Of a stretch of 64,000 bases of DNA, positions 63,698 through 64,000 are shown piece by piece. This DNA comes from Bombus terrestris. Lineage: Eukaryota; Arthropoda; Insecta; Hymenoptera; Apidae. A model generated the notes under the pieces. That model was given only the letters and a program-made list of their open reading frames with translations, did not search any database and had not been told where the DNA came from. The stretch is taken from NCBI RefSeq assembly GCF_910591885.1, contig NW_025963548.1:3091501-3155500 (forward strand), written 5' to 3'. The position numbers were made by a program, and so were the translations under genes. Each line of letters begins with the position of its first letter. Within the stretch, counting starts at the first letter, position 1.

Positions 63698-64000
63698 CTG
63701 ACTAAATTAGGCAAAAACAGGAAATATATGCAAGGCAATATAAGGTATATGTATAGCGTGGAAATTGTAAACGTAGCTCGCTCGCTCCGCTCGCTCGTAT
63801 AAATCTAGTCCAACCTCACAACCGATCCGACACGTTAGCAAATTTGAAATAAGTCGCCGCCTTATCGAATAACGAACGCAAGAGGGATTGGTTTTAGGTT
63901 AGCCTATGGTGTTCGAGCGAGCGCAGCGAGTGAGGGACGCGTAATTGTGTGTCACAAACCAACGGTTTGGAACATAGGGACATTGAAATATCTGCACCAG
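63698..64000. repeat. Partial last monomer (303 bp), array runs off the window
   Basis: Begins CTGACTAAATTAGG and ends at AAATATCTGCACCAG, about 119 bp short of a full copy. It matches 59900 and 62010 as the second element of the terminal HOR. There is no sign of an array edge. Confidence 0.9.

Larger units (their letters stand above)
1..64000. repeat. 422-bp satellite DNA array, whole window
   Basis: The sequence is a continuous head-to-tail array with a period of 421 to 423 bp, 422 in most copies. Using CTGAC(A/T)AAATTAGG as the start, I count 151 full monomers and one partial. All share one orientation, and no non-satellite sequence separates them. Common to essentially all copies are the blocks ACGTTAGCAAATT, TCGAATAACGAA, TTGGTTTTAGGTTA and ACATTGAAATATT/C. 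The period is not a multiple of three, so no frame can run through successive copies. Both window edges fall inside the array, so its full length is unknown. Most likely this is constitutive heterochromatin of a eukaryote, inferred from array size and HOR structure. I do not recognise the family by name. Confidence 0.98.

Noticed and set aside
1..64000. CRISPR array or other prokaryotic direct-repeat system
   Set aside because: Repeats of 422 bp abut directly with no unique spacers, no cas genes and no leader.
1..64000. Ribosomal intergenic spacer subrepeats
   Set aside because: I see no rRNA sequence in 64 kb, and the array is longer than spacer subrepeat arrays usually are. It cannot be fully excluded without the flanks.

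Overview
The whole window is one uninterrupted tandem satellite array. The unit is about 422 bp (42% G+C in the first copy), always in the same orientation. Taking the CTGAC(A/T)AAATTAGG motif as the arbitrary monomer start, there are 151 complete monomers and a 303-bp partial one that runs off the right end. The left edge is also inside the array. I find no protein-coding gene, RNA gene, transposon body, CRISPR array or unique-sequence spacer. The short open frames on both strands (61 to 73 codons) recur with the monomer and are chance frames.

A head-to-tail satellite of this length with higher-order structure points to a eukaryotic nuclear chromosome: pericentromeric, centromeric, subtelomeric or sex-chromosome heterochromatin. 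The first monomer holds 27 CpG where about 18.5 are expected. That argues against heavy germline CpG methylation, so against a typical vertebrate or flowering plant. Two consecutive TTAGG units occur in one monomer class and match the common arthropod telomere unit, but two units are weak evidence. I can say 'probably an invertebrate, possibly an arthropod' and cannot name a species.

Each monomer has (i) an AT-rich stretch near its start, (ii) a 22-nt GCTC-rich arm, (iii) about 116 bp including a nearly invariant core, (iv) a second 22-nt CGAG-rich arm that is the inverted complement of the first at 19 to 20 of 22 positions, (v) a 6-bp stem/3-nt loop palindrome, and (vi) an AT-rich tail. Every monomer can therefore form a long foldback.

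The monomers fall into recurring classes arranged in higher-order repeats (HORs) whose size changes along the window: a 4-mer near 2.5-5.5 kb; a 16/17-mer at 3.8-17.7 kb; a 13-mer at 12.2-23.2 kb; a 9-mer at 23.8-31.1 kb; a 21-monomer displacement linking 31.2-35.8 with 40.1-44.6 kb; a 6-mer at 36.3-42.1 kb; an 8-mer at 40.9-47.7 kb; a 10-mer shortened to 8 at 47.7-55 kb; a 5-mer at 56.1-59.5 kb; and a 4-mer expanded to 5 at 59.5-64 kb. Neighbouring HOR copies often differ at only a few positions over kilobases, which suggests recent unequal exchange. All net length variation across 151 monomers is explained by three single-base indels.

The most unusual spots are a burst of ten substitutions within 47 bp (45536-45582), a hybrid monomer whose crossover lies inside the GC-rich arm (6330-6751), a three-part mosaic monomer (50622-51043), and a near-clean single-monomer insertion (61588-62009).
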